From Clostridiales bacterium PH28_bin88 (GTDB lineage Bacteria; Bacillota; PH28-bin88), in assembly GCA_000987045.1 (NCBI GenBank), contig LAKY01000071.1:1-64000 (forward strand): a DNA stretch of 64,000 bases, written 5' to 3'. Below are positions 45,353-54,203 of the stretch, piece by piece. Positions within the stretch are counted from its first letter, which is position 1. Each line of letters opens with the position of its first letter. Under the pieces are notes generated by a model. The model did no database searches, was not told the origin of the DNA, and worked only from the letters and a program-made list of their open reading frames with translations. The position numbers were made by a program, and so were the translations under genes.

Positions 45353-46368
45353 AAACGCCCGCCAGGCTGCACATGGGTCAGATTGATCTGAACGGTGCCC
45401 TGGGCCGCCGGTTTGGCGGCCTGGGGGTGGCGGTGGAGCAGCCCAATGTGGAACTGATAGTCTACCGGGCGAAACGGGTAGAGGTAGTGGGAGTCACGGG
45501 AAAGATAAAGCAAACGGTGGAAAAACTGGCAGGGGAGTACCTGCGGTATTTCGGGGTGGAGGGCGGAACCCGCATCCGCGTGCTGCAAGCCATACCCGCC
45601 CACGTGGGGCTGGGTTCCGGCACCCAGTTGGCCCTAGCGGTAGGCTTCGCCCTGGCGTGCCTTTACCAGCGGACGGTGTCGGTGGAAGAACTGGCCAGGG
45701 TTTCCGACCGGGGCGGCAGTCGCTCCGGCATTGGCGTTGCCGTTTTCCGGCAGGGAGGTTTTGTGGTGGACGGCGGGGTCAGGGAGGACTTCCCGGTGGA
45801 AGGAGCGGGAGGTTACCTGCCGCCGGTGGTGTTTGCCCACCCTTTTCCCGAAGAATGGCGGCTGGTGGTGGCGGTACTCCCCTTAATTCCCGGATTGCAC
45901 GGCCCGGAGGAGGCGGAGGCGTTCCGCCGTTTGCCGCCCATGGAGCCGGAAACGGTGGGCGGGATTTGCCGGCTGCTGGTGATGCGGATGCTGCCGGCGC
46001 TGGCGGAAAAGGACCTGCCGGCTTTTGGCAAGGCGCTGACAGAAATCCAGCGGATAGTGGGCGCCTACTTTTCACCGGTCCAGCAAGGGGTCTTTGCCAG
46101 CCCCCTGGCGGAGGAAGCCATCAGTTTCATGGCGGAGCGGGGGGCCCGGGGGGTGGGCCAGAGTTCCTGGGGTCCCGCGGTTTACGGGGTGGTGGAGCTG
46201 GAAAGAGCTCCGGTCCTGGAGAACGAGGTGAGAGAGTTTCTTGCTGCCAGGGGAGGCGGGAAGGTGTACTGCACTAGGGTGCCCAACCAGGGGGCGGCCT
46301 GGGGCTGGTTGAAAGAAGAGGGAGGGGATGGGTTTGAAAAAACTGTTAATCCAATTAGACAGCGATGA
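45337..46368 (+). CDS. mptG: beta-ribofuranosylaminobenzene 5'-phosphate (RFAP) synthase
   Basis: 343 residues. GHMP-kinase-fold enzyme that couples p-hydroxy- or p-aminobenzoate with PRPP, releasing CO2 and PPi; first committed step of H4MPT. Motifs: KTPARLHMGQIDLNGALGRR, FGGLGVAVEQP, AHVGLGSGTQLALAVG and RGVGQSSWGPAVYG. Its presence is diagnostic for H4MPT synthesis. Overlaps the downstream dehydrogenase by 41 bp. Confidence 0.93.
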   Translation: MGVWIKTPARLHMGQIDLNGALGRRFGGLGVAVEQPNVELIVYRAKRVEVVGVTGKIKQTVEKLAGEYLRYFGVEGGTRIRVLQAIPAHVGLGSGTQLALAVGFALACLYQRTVSVEELARVSDRGGSRSGIGVAVFRQGGFVVDGGVREDFPVEGAGGYLPPVVFAHPFPEEWRLVVAVLPLIPGLHGPEEAEAFRRLPPMEPETVGGICRLLVMRMLPALAEKDLPAFGKALTEIQRIVGAYFSPVQQGVFASPLAEEAISFMAERGARGVGQSSWGPAVYGVVELERAPVLENEVREFLAARGGGKVYCTRVPNQGAAWGWLKEEGGDGFEKTVNPIRQR

Positions 46369-47197
46369 CCAGGCCAGCGTGTTTGATCAGGTGGTGGCTT
46401 ACGATGCCGGCGTGGATCACGTGATCAGCCTGTCCGGGGTGAGGCGGGAGGACGTTACCCCGCTGGTGCACGGGGCGATGTTTACCAGGGGTGGCGACAA
46501 GTTAAAAAATACCGCCATTTTCATCGGCGGTTCCGACGTGACCCGGGGAGAGGAATTGCTGGCAGAGACGATGCACACTTTCTTCGGACCGGTGCGGGTT
46601 TCCGTGATGCACGATTCCAACGGGTGCAATACCACCGCCGCCGCCATGGTGAAGAAAATTGCCGGGGCGGTGGAAGTCAGGGGGGAAAAGGTTGCGGTAC
46701 TGGGCGGCAGCGGGCCGGTGGGCGCCAGGGCGGCGGTGCTGCTGGCGGGGGAAGGCGCGGAGGTACTGCTGTTTTCCCGCCAGATGGAACGAGCGGAGGC
46801 CACCTGCCTGCGCATCGCCCAGGTGTTCGACGAGGTGGCGCGACCCTGCGCGGCCCCGGCGGGGCGGGAACTGGCAGCGGCGCTGTCCGGGGTGCAGGTG
46901 GTGGTGGCGGCGGGTAAAGCCGGGGTGCAATTGCTGGCCAGGGAGGACTGGAGCCGCCTGGCGGCCCTGGCAGTGATGGCGGATGTCAACGCGGTGCCTC
47001 CCGCCGGCATTGAGGGAGTGGAGATGATGGACGACGGGAAAGAGCGGGATGGGAAAACCTGTTTTGGTCCCATCGCCATCGGCAACCTGAAAATGCGCAT
47101 CCACCGCCGTTGTATCCGGGAACTGTTCAGCCGGAACGACCTGGTGCTGGGGGTGAAGGAAATTTACCGGCTGGCGGGCGACGTGGGGGCGGACTGA
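46328..47197 (+). CDS. mtdB: NAD(P)-dependent methylene-H4MPT dehydrogenase
   Basis: 289 residues. Oxidises methylene-H4MPT to methenyl-H4MPT. N-terminal MtdA/MtdB catalytic domain (LLIQLDSDDQASVFDQVVAY, HVISLSGVRREDVTPLVHGA, FTRGGDKLKNTAIFIGGSDV) and Rossmann motif VAVLGGSGPVGARAA (about 121-135). MtdB versus MtdA cannot be decided safely, but the H4MPT context favours MtdB. Archaeal F420-dependent Mtd is unrelated. Confidence 0.88.
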   Translation: MGLKKLLIQLDSDDQASVFDQVVAYDAGVDHVISLSGVRREDVTPLVHGAMFTRGGDKLKNTAIFIGGSDVTRGEELLAETMHTFFGPVRVSVMHDSNGCNTTAAAMVKKIAGAVEVRGEKVAVLGGSGPVGARAAVLLAGEGAEVLLFSRQMERAEATCLRIAQVFDEVARPCAAPAGRELAAALSGVQVVVAAGKAGVQLLAREDWSRLAALAVMADVNAVPPAGIEGVEMMDDGKERDGKTCFGPIAIGNLKMRIHRRCIRELFSRNDLVLGVKEIYRLAGDVGAD

Positions 47198-47200
47198 ACA

Positions 47201-48358
47201 GTGCGCATCCTACTGCTGGGTTTTACCGCGAGGGCGCTGGCGGAAGCGGCGGCGGCAGCGGGTTATGACGCAGTGAGCCTTGATTACTTCGGCGATTATG
47301 ACCTGCAGCGCCTGATACCCGCCTATTCCCTGCGGCGGGACTGGGGAACGGGCTACTCGGCGGAAAACCTGTGGCGCGCCAGCGAGAGGCTCAACTGGGA
47401 AGCGGCGGTCTACGCCTCCGACCTGGAAAACCACCCGCCGGTGGTGGCCCGGCTGGCGGGAAAAGGCCGGTTGCTGGGCAACGGGCCGGGGGAACTGGCG
47501 GTGCGCGACCGGCGCCGGCTGCAGGCGGCGCTGGGCCGGGGAGGCATTCTTTTTCCCCGGTCTACATCCCGTTTGCCGGAGTCCGGCGGTGACCGGTGGC
47601 TGGTGAAGCCGGAAAAAAGCGGCGGCGGCAGGGGTGTGGCCTTCTGGCAGCCGGGGCAGCCGGTACCACCCGGCGCGTACTGGCAGCGTTTCATTCCCGG
47701 CACGCCGGTGTCCGCCGCTTTTGTGGCCAACGGCGCGGAATGCGTCGTGTTGGGCGTTACCGAACAATTTAGCGGTGGGGAAGAAAAAGGGGGTTTTGCT
47801 TACCGGGGCAATGTGGTCCCTTTCTTGCCGCCGGAAAAGGCGGAAAGAGCAGCCTTGCTGGCCGCGGTGAGGCGTTTCGCCGCTTTCCTCACCCGGGAAT
47901 TCGGCCTGAAGGGTTTGAACGGGATGGACTTGATCTATCACGAGCAAAGATTGTACCTGCTGGAGGTGAATCCCCGGTACTCGGCCTCCATGGAACTGCT
48001 GGCCAGGGCCTACCGGCCGCACCTGTTCCGGGACCACGTGGATGCCTGTTTAACGGGCCGGCTGCCACGCTTTTACCTGGAAGAGTACTGGGAACATCCC
48101 CCTTTTTACGGTAAGCGGGTGGTATATGCCCGCTGCCGTGTGCGGGTACCCGTGCGGCGGGAAGCAGAGTGGCGCCGGGCCGGGGTCAGGGATATTCCCC
48201 GGGGTGGTGAACGAATTCCGCCGGGCAGCCCGGTATGTACCGTGTTGGCCGCCGCCGACAGCCGGGGGGAGTGCCTGGCGCGCCTGGATGGGGCGGAGGC
48301 GTGGATCCGCAGCCAGTTGGAAAAAGAGACGGGCAGGTGGGAACAACAGTGTCAGTAA
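47201..48358 (+). CDS. ATP-grasp protein of the H4MPT cluster (COG2232 type)
   Basis: 385 residues. N-terminal Rossmann-like start (RILLLGFTARALAEAAAAAG) and an ATP-grasp core (LVKPEKSGGGRGVAFW, the Mg site in LLEVNPRYSASMELL). Homologues lie in H4MPT clusters of methanogens and methylotrophs and are needed for C1 growth in Methylorubrum, but the substrate is unknown. Probably forms an amide or ester in H4MPT or MFR assembly. Confidence 0.75.
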   Translation: MRILLLGFTARALAEAAAAAGYDAVSLDYFGDYDLQRLIPAYSLRRDWGTGYSAENLWRASERLNWEAAVYASDLENHPPVVARLAGKGRLLGNGPGELAVRDRRRLQAALGRGGILFPRSTSRLPESGGDRWLVKPEKSGGGRGVAFWQPGQPVPPGAYWQRFIPGTPVSAAFVANGAECVVLGVTEQFSGGEEKGGFAYRGNVVPFLPPEKAERAALLAAVRRFAAFLTREFGLKGLNGMDLIYHEQRLYLLEVNPRYSASMELLARAYRPHLFRDHVDACLTGRLPRFYLEEYWEHPPFYGKRVVYARCRVRVPVRREAEWRRAGVRDIPRGGERIPPGSPVCTVLAAADSRGECLARLDGAEAWIRSQLEKETGRWEQQCQ

Positions 48359-48714
48359 AAGTTAGCGCTACCATGATTACCGGCAGGACGGTCAAGCAGG
48401 GGCTGGGTCTGGTGACGGGCAAGGAAACGGAACAATACCGGCGGGAAGTGGCCACGGTGGAAATGAACGCCGGTCTGCTGGCCGTCCTCGGGTTAAGGGA
48501 GGGAGAGGAGGTGCGGGTCAGCACCAGGCACGGGACTGTCACCCTGGTGACCCGGGTGGCGGAACTGCCCGGGCAAGTGGTGTTCATCCCCTACGGCCCC
48601 CGGGCCAACTCCCTGGTAGGTGGCGAAACCGGCGGCACCGGCATGCCGGGTTACAAGGGCGTGCCGGTGATGCTGGAACCCGCGGGGAAACGGGGTGCCG
48701 GCGGTGATCGTTAG
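48349..48714 (+). CDS. fmdD: formylmethanofuran dehydrogenase subunit D
   Basis: 121 residues from GTG 48349. Molybdopterin-dinucleotide-binding barrel: ATMITGRTVKQG, LGLREGEEVRVSTRHGTVTL, VFIPYGPRANSLVG. In archaea it completes the cofactor pocket of FmdB/FwdB. It has no counterpart in the hydrolytic Fhc complex, so it supports a redox enzyme here. Overlaps fmdB by 20 bp. Confidence 0.87.
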   Translation: MSVKVSATMITGRTVKQGLGLVTGKETEQYRREVATVEMNAGLLAVLGLREGEEVRVSTRHGTVTLVTRVAELPGQVVFIPYGPRANSLVGGETGGTGMPGYKGVPVMLEPAGKRGAGGDR

Positions 48715-49972
48715 CCACGCTGTCTGCATGTTTTGTGGAGCGTTATGCGACGACCTGGAACTGGTGGTGGAGGGTGACCGGATCGCCGATGTGCGCAAGG
48801 CATGTGCCATTGGCAAGCAGAAATTCCTGCATTACCAGCGGCCCCTCCTGTCTCCCGCCGTGGACGGGAAGGAGGTGGACCCGGGGACGGCGATCCGGGC
48901 GGCGGCGGACATCCTCCGGCAGGCCCGCTATCCCCTGATTTACGGCCTGAGCAGCACCACCTGCGAAGGCCAGGTGGCGGCCGTAGAACTGGCGGCGGCG
49001 ATCGGGGCCAGCATTGACAGCACTTCATCGGTATGCCACGGGCCCAGCACCATGGCCAAGCAGATCGTGGGGGTATCCACCGCCACCCTGGGAGAGGTGA
49101 AAAACCGCGCGGACCTGGTGATTTTTTGGGGTTGCAACCCGGCGGAAAGCCACCTGCGCCACTTCAGCCGTTACTCGGTGACGCCCAGGGGGCTTTTGAC
49201 CCCTGGCGGGAGGAAGGACCGCCGGGTGGTGGTGGTGGATGTGCGGCCCACACCCACCGCCAGGGCGGCGGACATGTTCTTGCAGATCGCTCCCGGCGGT
49301 GATTACCGGGCCCTGTCCGCCCTCCGGGCCATCGTCAAAGGCGAGCGGCCGGAGGGGGAGGAGGTGGCCGGGGTGCCGCTGGAGCGCTGGGAAGAACTGG
49401 CGCGGGTATGCCGGGCGGCCCGGTACGGGATGCTGTTTTTCGGCATGGGGTTGACCATGAGCCGGGGTCGGTACATGAACGTGGTGGCGGCCCTGTCGCT
49501 GGTGCGGGACCTGAACGCGTTCACCCGCTTCGCCGGGATGGCCATGCGGGGGCACGGGAATGTGGCCGGCAGCGAGCAGACCCTGGCCTGGACCACCGGC
49601 TACCCCTTTGCCGTGAACTTCAGCCGGGGTACCCCCAGGTACAATCCCGGGGAGTTTACCGCCGTGGACCTGCTGGCGCGGGGAGAGGCGGACGCGGCCC
49701 TGGTGGTCGCCTCCGACCCGGCGGCCCACTTTCCTGCCGCGGCGGCGCGGCATTTACAGCGGATACCCACCATCGCCATTGAACCCCATCCCACCATCAC
49801 CACCCGGCTGGCCAGCGTGGTGATCCCCTGCGCCGTCTCCGGCGTCAGCGCCGCGGGTACCGCTTACCGGATGGACGGCGTGCCGTTACGGGTCAAAAAG
49901 GTGATTCCCTGTCCTGATCCCAGTGACGCCGAGATCCTGGCCAGCATCCGGGAGGAGGTGCGACAGTGCTGA
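48695..49972 (+). CDS. fmdB: formylmethanofuran dehydrogenase subunit B (Mo/W catalytic)
   Basis: 425 residues; GTG start 48695. Molybdopterin oxidoreductase family. The [4Fe-4S] ligands are complete: Cys11, Cys14, Cys18 (VCMFCGALCDD) and Cys37 (KACAIG). Cys114 in STSSVCHGPSTMAK matches the Mo/W-coordinating Cys of archaeal FwdB/FmdB. GNVAGSEQTLAW and VVIPCAVSGVSAAGTAYRMD are family blocks. It should oxidise formate derived from formyl-MFR to CO2, or run in reverse. Bacterial FhcB is reported to lack these cofactors. Confidence 0.9.
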   Translation: MPAVIVSHAVCMFCGALCDDLELVVEGDRIADVRKACAIGKQKFLHYQRPLLSPAVDGKEVDPGTAIRAAADILRQARYPLIYGLSSTTCEGQVAAVELAAAIGASIDSTSSVCHGPSTMAKQIVGVSTATLGEVKNRADLVIFWGCNPAESHLRHFSRYSVTPRGLLTPGGRKDRRVVVVDVRPTPTARAADMFLQIAPGGDYRALSALRAIVKGERPEGEEVAGVPLERWEELARVCRAARYGMLFFGMGLTMSRGRYMNVVAALSLVRDLNAFTRFAGMAMRGHGNVAGSEQTLAWTTGYPFAVNFSRGTPRYNPGEFTAVDLLARGEADAALVVASDPAAHFPAAAARHLQRIPTIAIEPHPTITTRLASVVIPCAVSGVSAAGTAYRMDGVPLRVKKVIPCPDPSDAEILASIREEVRQC

Positions 49973-51558
49973 AAATAGCCAACGGGGAAATTTACGACCC
50001 GCTGAACGGGGTGGCGGGTGAGACCAGGGATATCTGGGTGGAAAACGGCAAGGTGGTTCCCGCGCCGTTATCGCCGGGCAGGCCGGTGGAGGTGATTGAC
50101 GCCGCCGGCATGCTGGTGATGCCGGGCGGGGTGGATATTCACAGCCACATCGCCGGCTCCAAGGTTAACGCCGGCAGGGTCATGCGGCCGGAAGTGCACC
50201 GCCGGGAGGAGGGAAAATGCCTGTTTACCGCCAGGGAAACGGGATACCTCTATACCCGGATGGGTTACACCACGGTGATGGAAGCGGCGGTGGCGCCCCT
50301 CAAGGCCCGGCACACCCACGAGGAGTTGAATTACATCCCCTGGCTGGACAAGGGATGCTATACATTGATGGGCAATAACCACCTGGTGCTGGACTGCGTG
50401 CGCCGCAAAGACCGCCGCGCCCTCCAGAACCTGGTGGCATGGCTGTTGTCCGCCAGCCGGGGGATGGCGGTGAAAGTGGTCAACGCCGGCGGGGTGGAAA
50501 ACTGGAAGCAGGGGGGCAATGTCCGCGGCCTGGCGGACCCGGTGGCGGGCTGGGGGGTCACGCCGGAAGAAATTATCGCCATGCTGGTGGAGGCCAACGA
50601 AACCCTGGCACTGCCCCACGGGGTGCACCTGCACTGCCACAACCTGGGGCTGCCCGGCAACTACCGCACCGTCCTGGAGACGCTGCGGGCGGTACAGGGC
50701 GGGCGGGTGCACCTGACCCACCTGCAGTTTTACAGCTACGGCGGGGAAGGCAAGAAGGACTTTTGCTCCCGGGCCGGGGAGGTGGCGGCGGCGGTCAACG
50801 AACAGCCGCGGGTAACGGTGGATGTGGGGCAGGTCATCTTCGGCGACGTGACCACCATGACCGCCGACGCGCCGGCCCAGTACGGGCTGTACCGTCTTAC
50901 CGGCAACCGCTGGATCAATGCCGACGTGGAAATGGAGAGCGGGGCCGGGATTGTGCCGCTGGCGTTTCGCCCGCAAAGCCCGGTCAACGCCGTCCAGTGG
51001 GCGGCGGGCCTGGAACTGTTCCTGCTGATTACGGACCCCTGGCGGGTGTTTTTGACCACCGACCACCCCAATGCCGGCCCGTTCACCATGTATCCCCGGG
51101 TCATCAAACTGTTGATGGACAGGGGGTACCGGGAAGAAGTGATGCGATCCCTGCACCCTGAAGCCTGCGGGAGAACGGCGCTGGCGGAAATTCGCCGGGA
51201 GTATACCCTGGCGGAAATCGCGGTGATTACCAGGGCCGGCCCCGCCCGGGCCCTGGGATTGCGGCATAAAGGCCACCTGGGGGTGGGGGCGGACGCGGAC
51301 ATCGCCATTTACCGCCAGGGAGACGACTGGGAACAAGTCTTTTCCCGGGCAGCCTACGTGTTCAAGTCCGGAGAGCTGGTGGTGAGGGACGGGGAAGTGG
51401 TGCGGGAACCCCGGGGTAAAACCTTCCGGGCGGCCGCCCCCTGGGAGCCCGGGTCGGAAAAAGAATTCAGGGACCGGTACGAGCGGTGGGGGACCATATC
51501 CTTTGACAACTACGGGGTGGAGGACGCGTACCTGCCCCGGGAAGAGGTGATCAGGTGA
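49966..51558 (+). CDS. fmdA: formylmethanofuran dehydrogenase subunit A (binuclear-zinc hydrolase)
   Basis: 530 residues. Amidohydrolase that interconverts formyl-MFR and formate plus MFR. Metal motif His59-x-His61 (GGVDIHSHIAG), a candidate carboxylated Lys in MAVKVVNAGG, HLHCHNLGLPGNY, HLTHLQFYSYGGEGKKD and the Asp of LTTDHPNAGPFTMYP. Length matches FwdA/FhcA. Overlaps both neighbours. Confidence 0.94.
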   Translation: MLKIANGEIYDPLNGVAGETRDIWVENGKVVPAPLSPGRPVEVIDAAGMLVMPGGVDIHSHIAGSKVNAGRVMRPEVHRREEGKCLFTARETGYLYTRMGYTTVMEAAVAPLKARHTHEELNYIPWLDKGCYTLMGNNHLVLDCVRRKDRRALQNLVAWLLSASRGMAVKVVNAGGVENWKQGGNVRGLADPVAGWGVTPEEIIAMLVEANETLALPHGVHLHCHNLGLPGNYRTVLETLRAVQGGRVHLTHLQFYSYGGEGKKDFCSRAGEVAAAVNEQPRVTVDVGQVIFGDVTTMTADAPAQYGLYRLTGNRWINADVEMESGAGIVPLAFRPQSPVNAVQWAAGLELFLLITDPWRVFLTTDHPNAGPFTMYPRVIKLLMDRGYREEVMRSLHPEACGRTALAEIRREYTLAEIAVITRAGPARALGLRHKGHLGVGADADIAIYRQGDDWEQVFSRAAYVFKSGELVVRDGEVVREPRGKTFRAAAPWEPGSEKEFRDRYERWGTISFDNYGVEDAYLPREEVIR

Positions 51559-52433
51559 GGATCAACGGGGTAGAAATCGTAGACACCTTTGCCGAGGCCT
51601 TTCCCATGTGGGGCGCCCGGGTGCTGGTCACGGCGGTCGACAGGTCATGGGCCCGGGAAGCGGCCCTGGCCGCCACCGGCTTCGCCACATCGGTGATCGC
51701 CTGCGGGTGCGAGGCTGGCATCGAATCCGAAACGGACGACACCCCTGACGGGCGGCCCGGCGTCAACATCCTGTTTTTTGCCGTTTCCCGGCAGGCGCTG
51801 GAGGACCAGTTGCTGCGCCGCATCGGGCAGTGCGTGATGACCGCTCCCACCACCGCCTGTTTCAACAACCTGGAAGCCGCCCAGCACATCCGGGTGGGCG
51901 GCAAGCTCCGCTATTTCGGCGATGGCTACCAGGCCAGCAAGCTGCTGGGCCACCGCCGCTTCTGGCGGGTCCCGGTGATGGAAGGCGAGTTTCTGCTGGA
52001 GGACAGTTTTGGCGTGCAAAAGGCGGTGGGCGGCGGGAACCTGTTGATCCTGGCGGAAACCCAGGAGGCGGCGCTGCAGGCGGCGGAAAAAGCGGTGGCG
52101 GCCATGCGGGCGGTGCGGGGAATCGTCATGCCCTTCCCGGGGGGGATTGTCCGCAGTGGCAGCAAGGTGGGTTCCCGTTACCGTTTCCTGAACGCATCCA
52201 CCAGTACAGCTTACTGTCCTACCCTGCGGGCGAGGGTGGCCAGCCAGTTGCCCCCGGGAGTGAACGCGGTGCTGGAAATAGTGGTGGACGGCCTGGAACT
52301 GGAGGCGGTCAGGGAAGCTATGCGGGTGGGGTTGCGGGCCGCCTGCCTCCCCGGCGTAATAAGTGTTTCCGCGGGTAATTACGGCGGCAGCCTGGGGCCG
52401 TACCACATTCACCTGCGGGAACTGGTGGGGTGA
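51555..52433 (+). CDS. ftr: formylmethanofuran:H4MPT formyltransferase
   Basis: 292 residues, typical Ftr/FhcD length. Motifs: VEIVDTFAEAFPMWGARVLV, GFATSVIACGCEAGIE, RPGVNILFFAVSR and GNYGGSLGPYHIHL. Moves the formyl group between H4MPT N5 and methanofuran. It lies between fmdA and fmdC, the order also used in bacterial fhc clusters. Confidence 0.95.
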   Translation: MRINGVEIVDTFAEAFPMWGARVLVTAVDRSWAREAALAATGFATSVIACGCEAGIESETDDTPDGRPGVNILFFAVSRQALEDQLLRRIGQCVMTAPTTACFNNLEAAQHIRVGGKLRYFGDGYQASKLLGHRRFWRVPVMEGEFLLEDSFGVQKAVGGGNLLILAETQEAALQAAEKAVAAMRAVRGIVMPFPGGIVRSGSKVGSRYRFLNASTSTAYCPTLRARVASQLPPGVNAVLEIVVDGLELEAVREAMRVGLRAACLPGVISVSAGNYGGSLGPYHIHLRELVG

Positions 52434-52437
52434 GGCG

Positions 52438-53256
52438 ATGGGCAGGATAGAACTGGTTTTGAAAGAAGAGCCGGCGGTGCCCCTGGAAGCGGAGGTGATT
52501 TCCCCCGGCGTGCTGGCCGGGAAGAGCCGCGCGGAAATCGGCCGGCTTCCCGTTTACCTGGGCCGGCAGCAGGCCAGTCTGGAGGATTTCTTCGAAATAA
52601 CAGGCGAGGGTGGCACGGAGGTGTACGTCCGGGGAAACCTGTCCATGGTCAAGCACATGGGCCGGGGTATGTCCGCCGGGAGGCTCCACATCGCCGGCGA
52701 TGCGGGCATGCACCTGGGGGCCGGCATGTCGGGAGGAGCAATAGTCGTGGATGGCGATGCCGGCGACTGGCTGGGCGCGGAGATGCGGGGCGGCAGCATC
52801 CGGGTGCGGGGCAGGGCCGGCCACCTGGTGGGCGCCGCTTACCGGGGCAACGATACGGGGATGAACGGCGGTCTGATTGTCATCGAAGGCGGCGCCGGCG
52901 ACATGGTGGGAGAACACATGCGCCGCGGGGTGATCGTGGTTTACCGGGAGGCGGGCGACTTTGCCGGCGCGATGATGCGCGGCGGCACCCTGGTGCTGGC
53001 GGGGCCGGCGGGGGAGGCGCCGGGGGCGGGCATGCGGCGCGGGAGCATCGTGGCGTTGCACCCCTGTTCCCTGCTGCCCACCTTCAAGTACGCCGCCGCT
53101 TTCCAGCCGGTTTTTCTCCGGCTGCTTTACAGGTGGCTGGCGCAGCAGGGCGTGAAAATTCCCGGGGAAAAGGCGGAAGCCGTGTACCGGCGCTACTGCG
53201 GCGACATGGCGGAGACAGGGAAGGGGGAGATCTTGATCTGGCACGGGAACAATTAA
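52438..53256 (+). CDS. fmdC: formylmethanofuran dehydrogenase subunit C
   Basis: 272 residues from ATG 52438. Right-handed beta-helix built of GXXGXXM-X-GG repeats (GDAGMHLGAGMSGGAIVVDG, GDWLGAEMRGGSIRVRG, GDMVGEHMRRGVIVVY), related to glutamate synthase C-terminal domains. Structural subunit binding A and B. The 3' end overlaps mch. Confidence 0.93.
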   Translation: MGRIELVLKEEPAVPLEAEVISPGVLAGKSRAEIGRLPVYLGRQQASLEDFFEITGEGGTEVYVRGNLSMVKHMGRGMSAGRLHIAGDAGMHLGAGMSGGAIVVDGDAGDWLGAEMRGGSIRVRGRAGHLVGAAYRGNDTGMNGGLIVIEGGAGDMVGEHMRRGVIVVYREAGDFAGAMMRGGTLVLAGPAGEAPGAGMRRGSIVALHPCSLLPTFKYAAAFQPVFLRLLYRWLAQQGVKIPGEKAEAVYRRYCGDMAETGKGEILIWHGNN

Positions 53257-54200
53257 ACCTGAACAGGCGGGCCAGGGACATCCTGGCCGGGATGCTGGAG
53301 GAACGGCAACACCTGAACATTCAAGAGCACCTGCTGGAAAACGGGAGCCGGGTGGTGGACGCGGGCATTCACGTCGCCGGGAGCTGGGAGGCGGGGAAAG
53401 GATTCGCGGAAATCTGCCTGGGCGGTATGGGCCAGGTTTCGTTTCAGGCCATAGATTACGGGGATTTCTGGCTTCCCGGCCTCACGGTGGCGGTGAACCG
53501 GCCGGTGGAGGGGTGCCTGGCGTCCCAGTACGCCGGGTGGAGCCTGCAGCAAGAAGACTTTTTTGCCATGGCCTCCGGCCCGGCCAGATCGCTGGCGGCC
53601 AGGGAAGAACTTTTTCAGGCCATCAGTTACCGGGAGGCAGACGATTGCGCCGTGCTGGCCCTGGAGGGCCGGCAAATGCCTTCAGCCCGGGTGGCCGGTT
53701 ATATCGCGGAAAAGTGCGGCGTGGAGCCCCGTCACCTCTGGCTGGTCATCGCTCCCACCGCCAGCCTGGCGGGTGCGGTGCAGGTATCCGCCCGGGTGGT
53801 GGAGACGGGCCTGCACAAGCTGAAGGAACTGGGGTTTGACGTGCACCGGGTGCGGTCGGGCTTCGGCACCTGCCCGGTGGCTCCCGTGGCCGGGGATGAC
53901 GGGCTGGCCATCGGCCGCACCAATGACTGCGTGCTGTACGGCGGCCAGGTGTATTACACCGTGGCGGCGGAGGACGGGGAAATCGAAAAGGTGATCCGGC
54001 GCATGCCGTCTGCGGCGGCGGCCGATTACGGCACGCCTTTTTACCAGATCTTAAAACGGTACAACTGGGACTTTTACCGGATAGATCCGCTGCTGTTCAG
54101 CCCGGCCCGGGTAGTCATCAACAACGTCAACACCGGCCGGGTGTTCCAGGCGGGCGGCATCAACCGGGAGGTCCTCAGGCAATCGTTGTTAGGGGGGTAA
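53238..54200 (+). CDS. mch: methenyl-H4MPT cyclohydrolase
   Basis: About 320 residues. Hydrolyses methenyl-H4MPT to formyl-H4MPT. Motifs: FAEICLGGMGQVSFQAID, LTVAVNRPVEGCLASQYAGW, RVRSGFGTCPVAPVAGDD and GRTNDCVLYGGQVYYTV. Homology starts at LNRRARDILAGMLEE, but no ATG, GTG or TTG lies in frame near it; the closest is an ATG at 53133, 123 bp inside fmdC. CTG 53238 has GGGGGAG eight bases upstream and is my choice; CTG 53259 is the alternative. Confidence 0.9.
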   Translation: MAREQLNLNRRARDILAGMLEERQHLNIQEHLLENGSRVVDAGIHVAGSWEAGKGFAEICLGGMGQVSFQAIDYGDFWLPGLTVAVNRPVEGCLASQYAGWSLQQEDFFAMASGPARSLAAREELFQAISYREADDCAVLALEGRQMPSARVAGYIAEKCGVEPRHLWLVIAPTASLAGAVQVSARVVETGLHKLKELGFDVHRVRSGFGTCPVAPVAGDDGLAIGRTNDCVLYGGQVYYTVAAEDGEIEKVIRRMPSAAAADYGTPFYQILKRYNWDFYRIDPLLFSPARVVINNVNTGRVFQAGGINREVLRQSLLGG

Positions 54201-54203
54201 CAG

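Noticed and set aside
48695..53256. Calling the complex Fhc (formyltransferase/hydrolase), as in Methylorubrum
   Set aside because: FmdB keeps all four Fe-S cysteines and the Mo/W-ligand Cys, and a separate fmdD is present; both argue for the redox Fmd/Fwd type.
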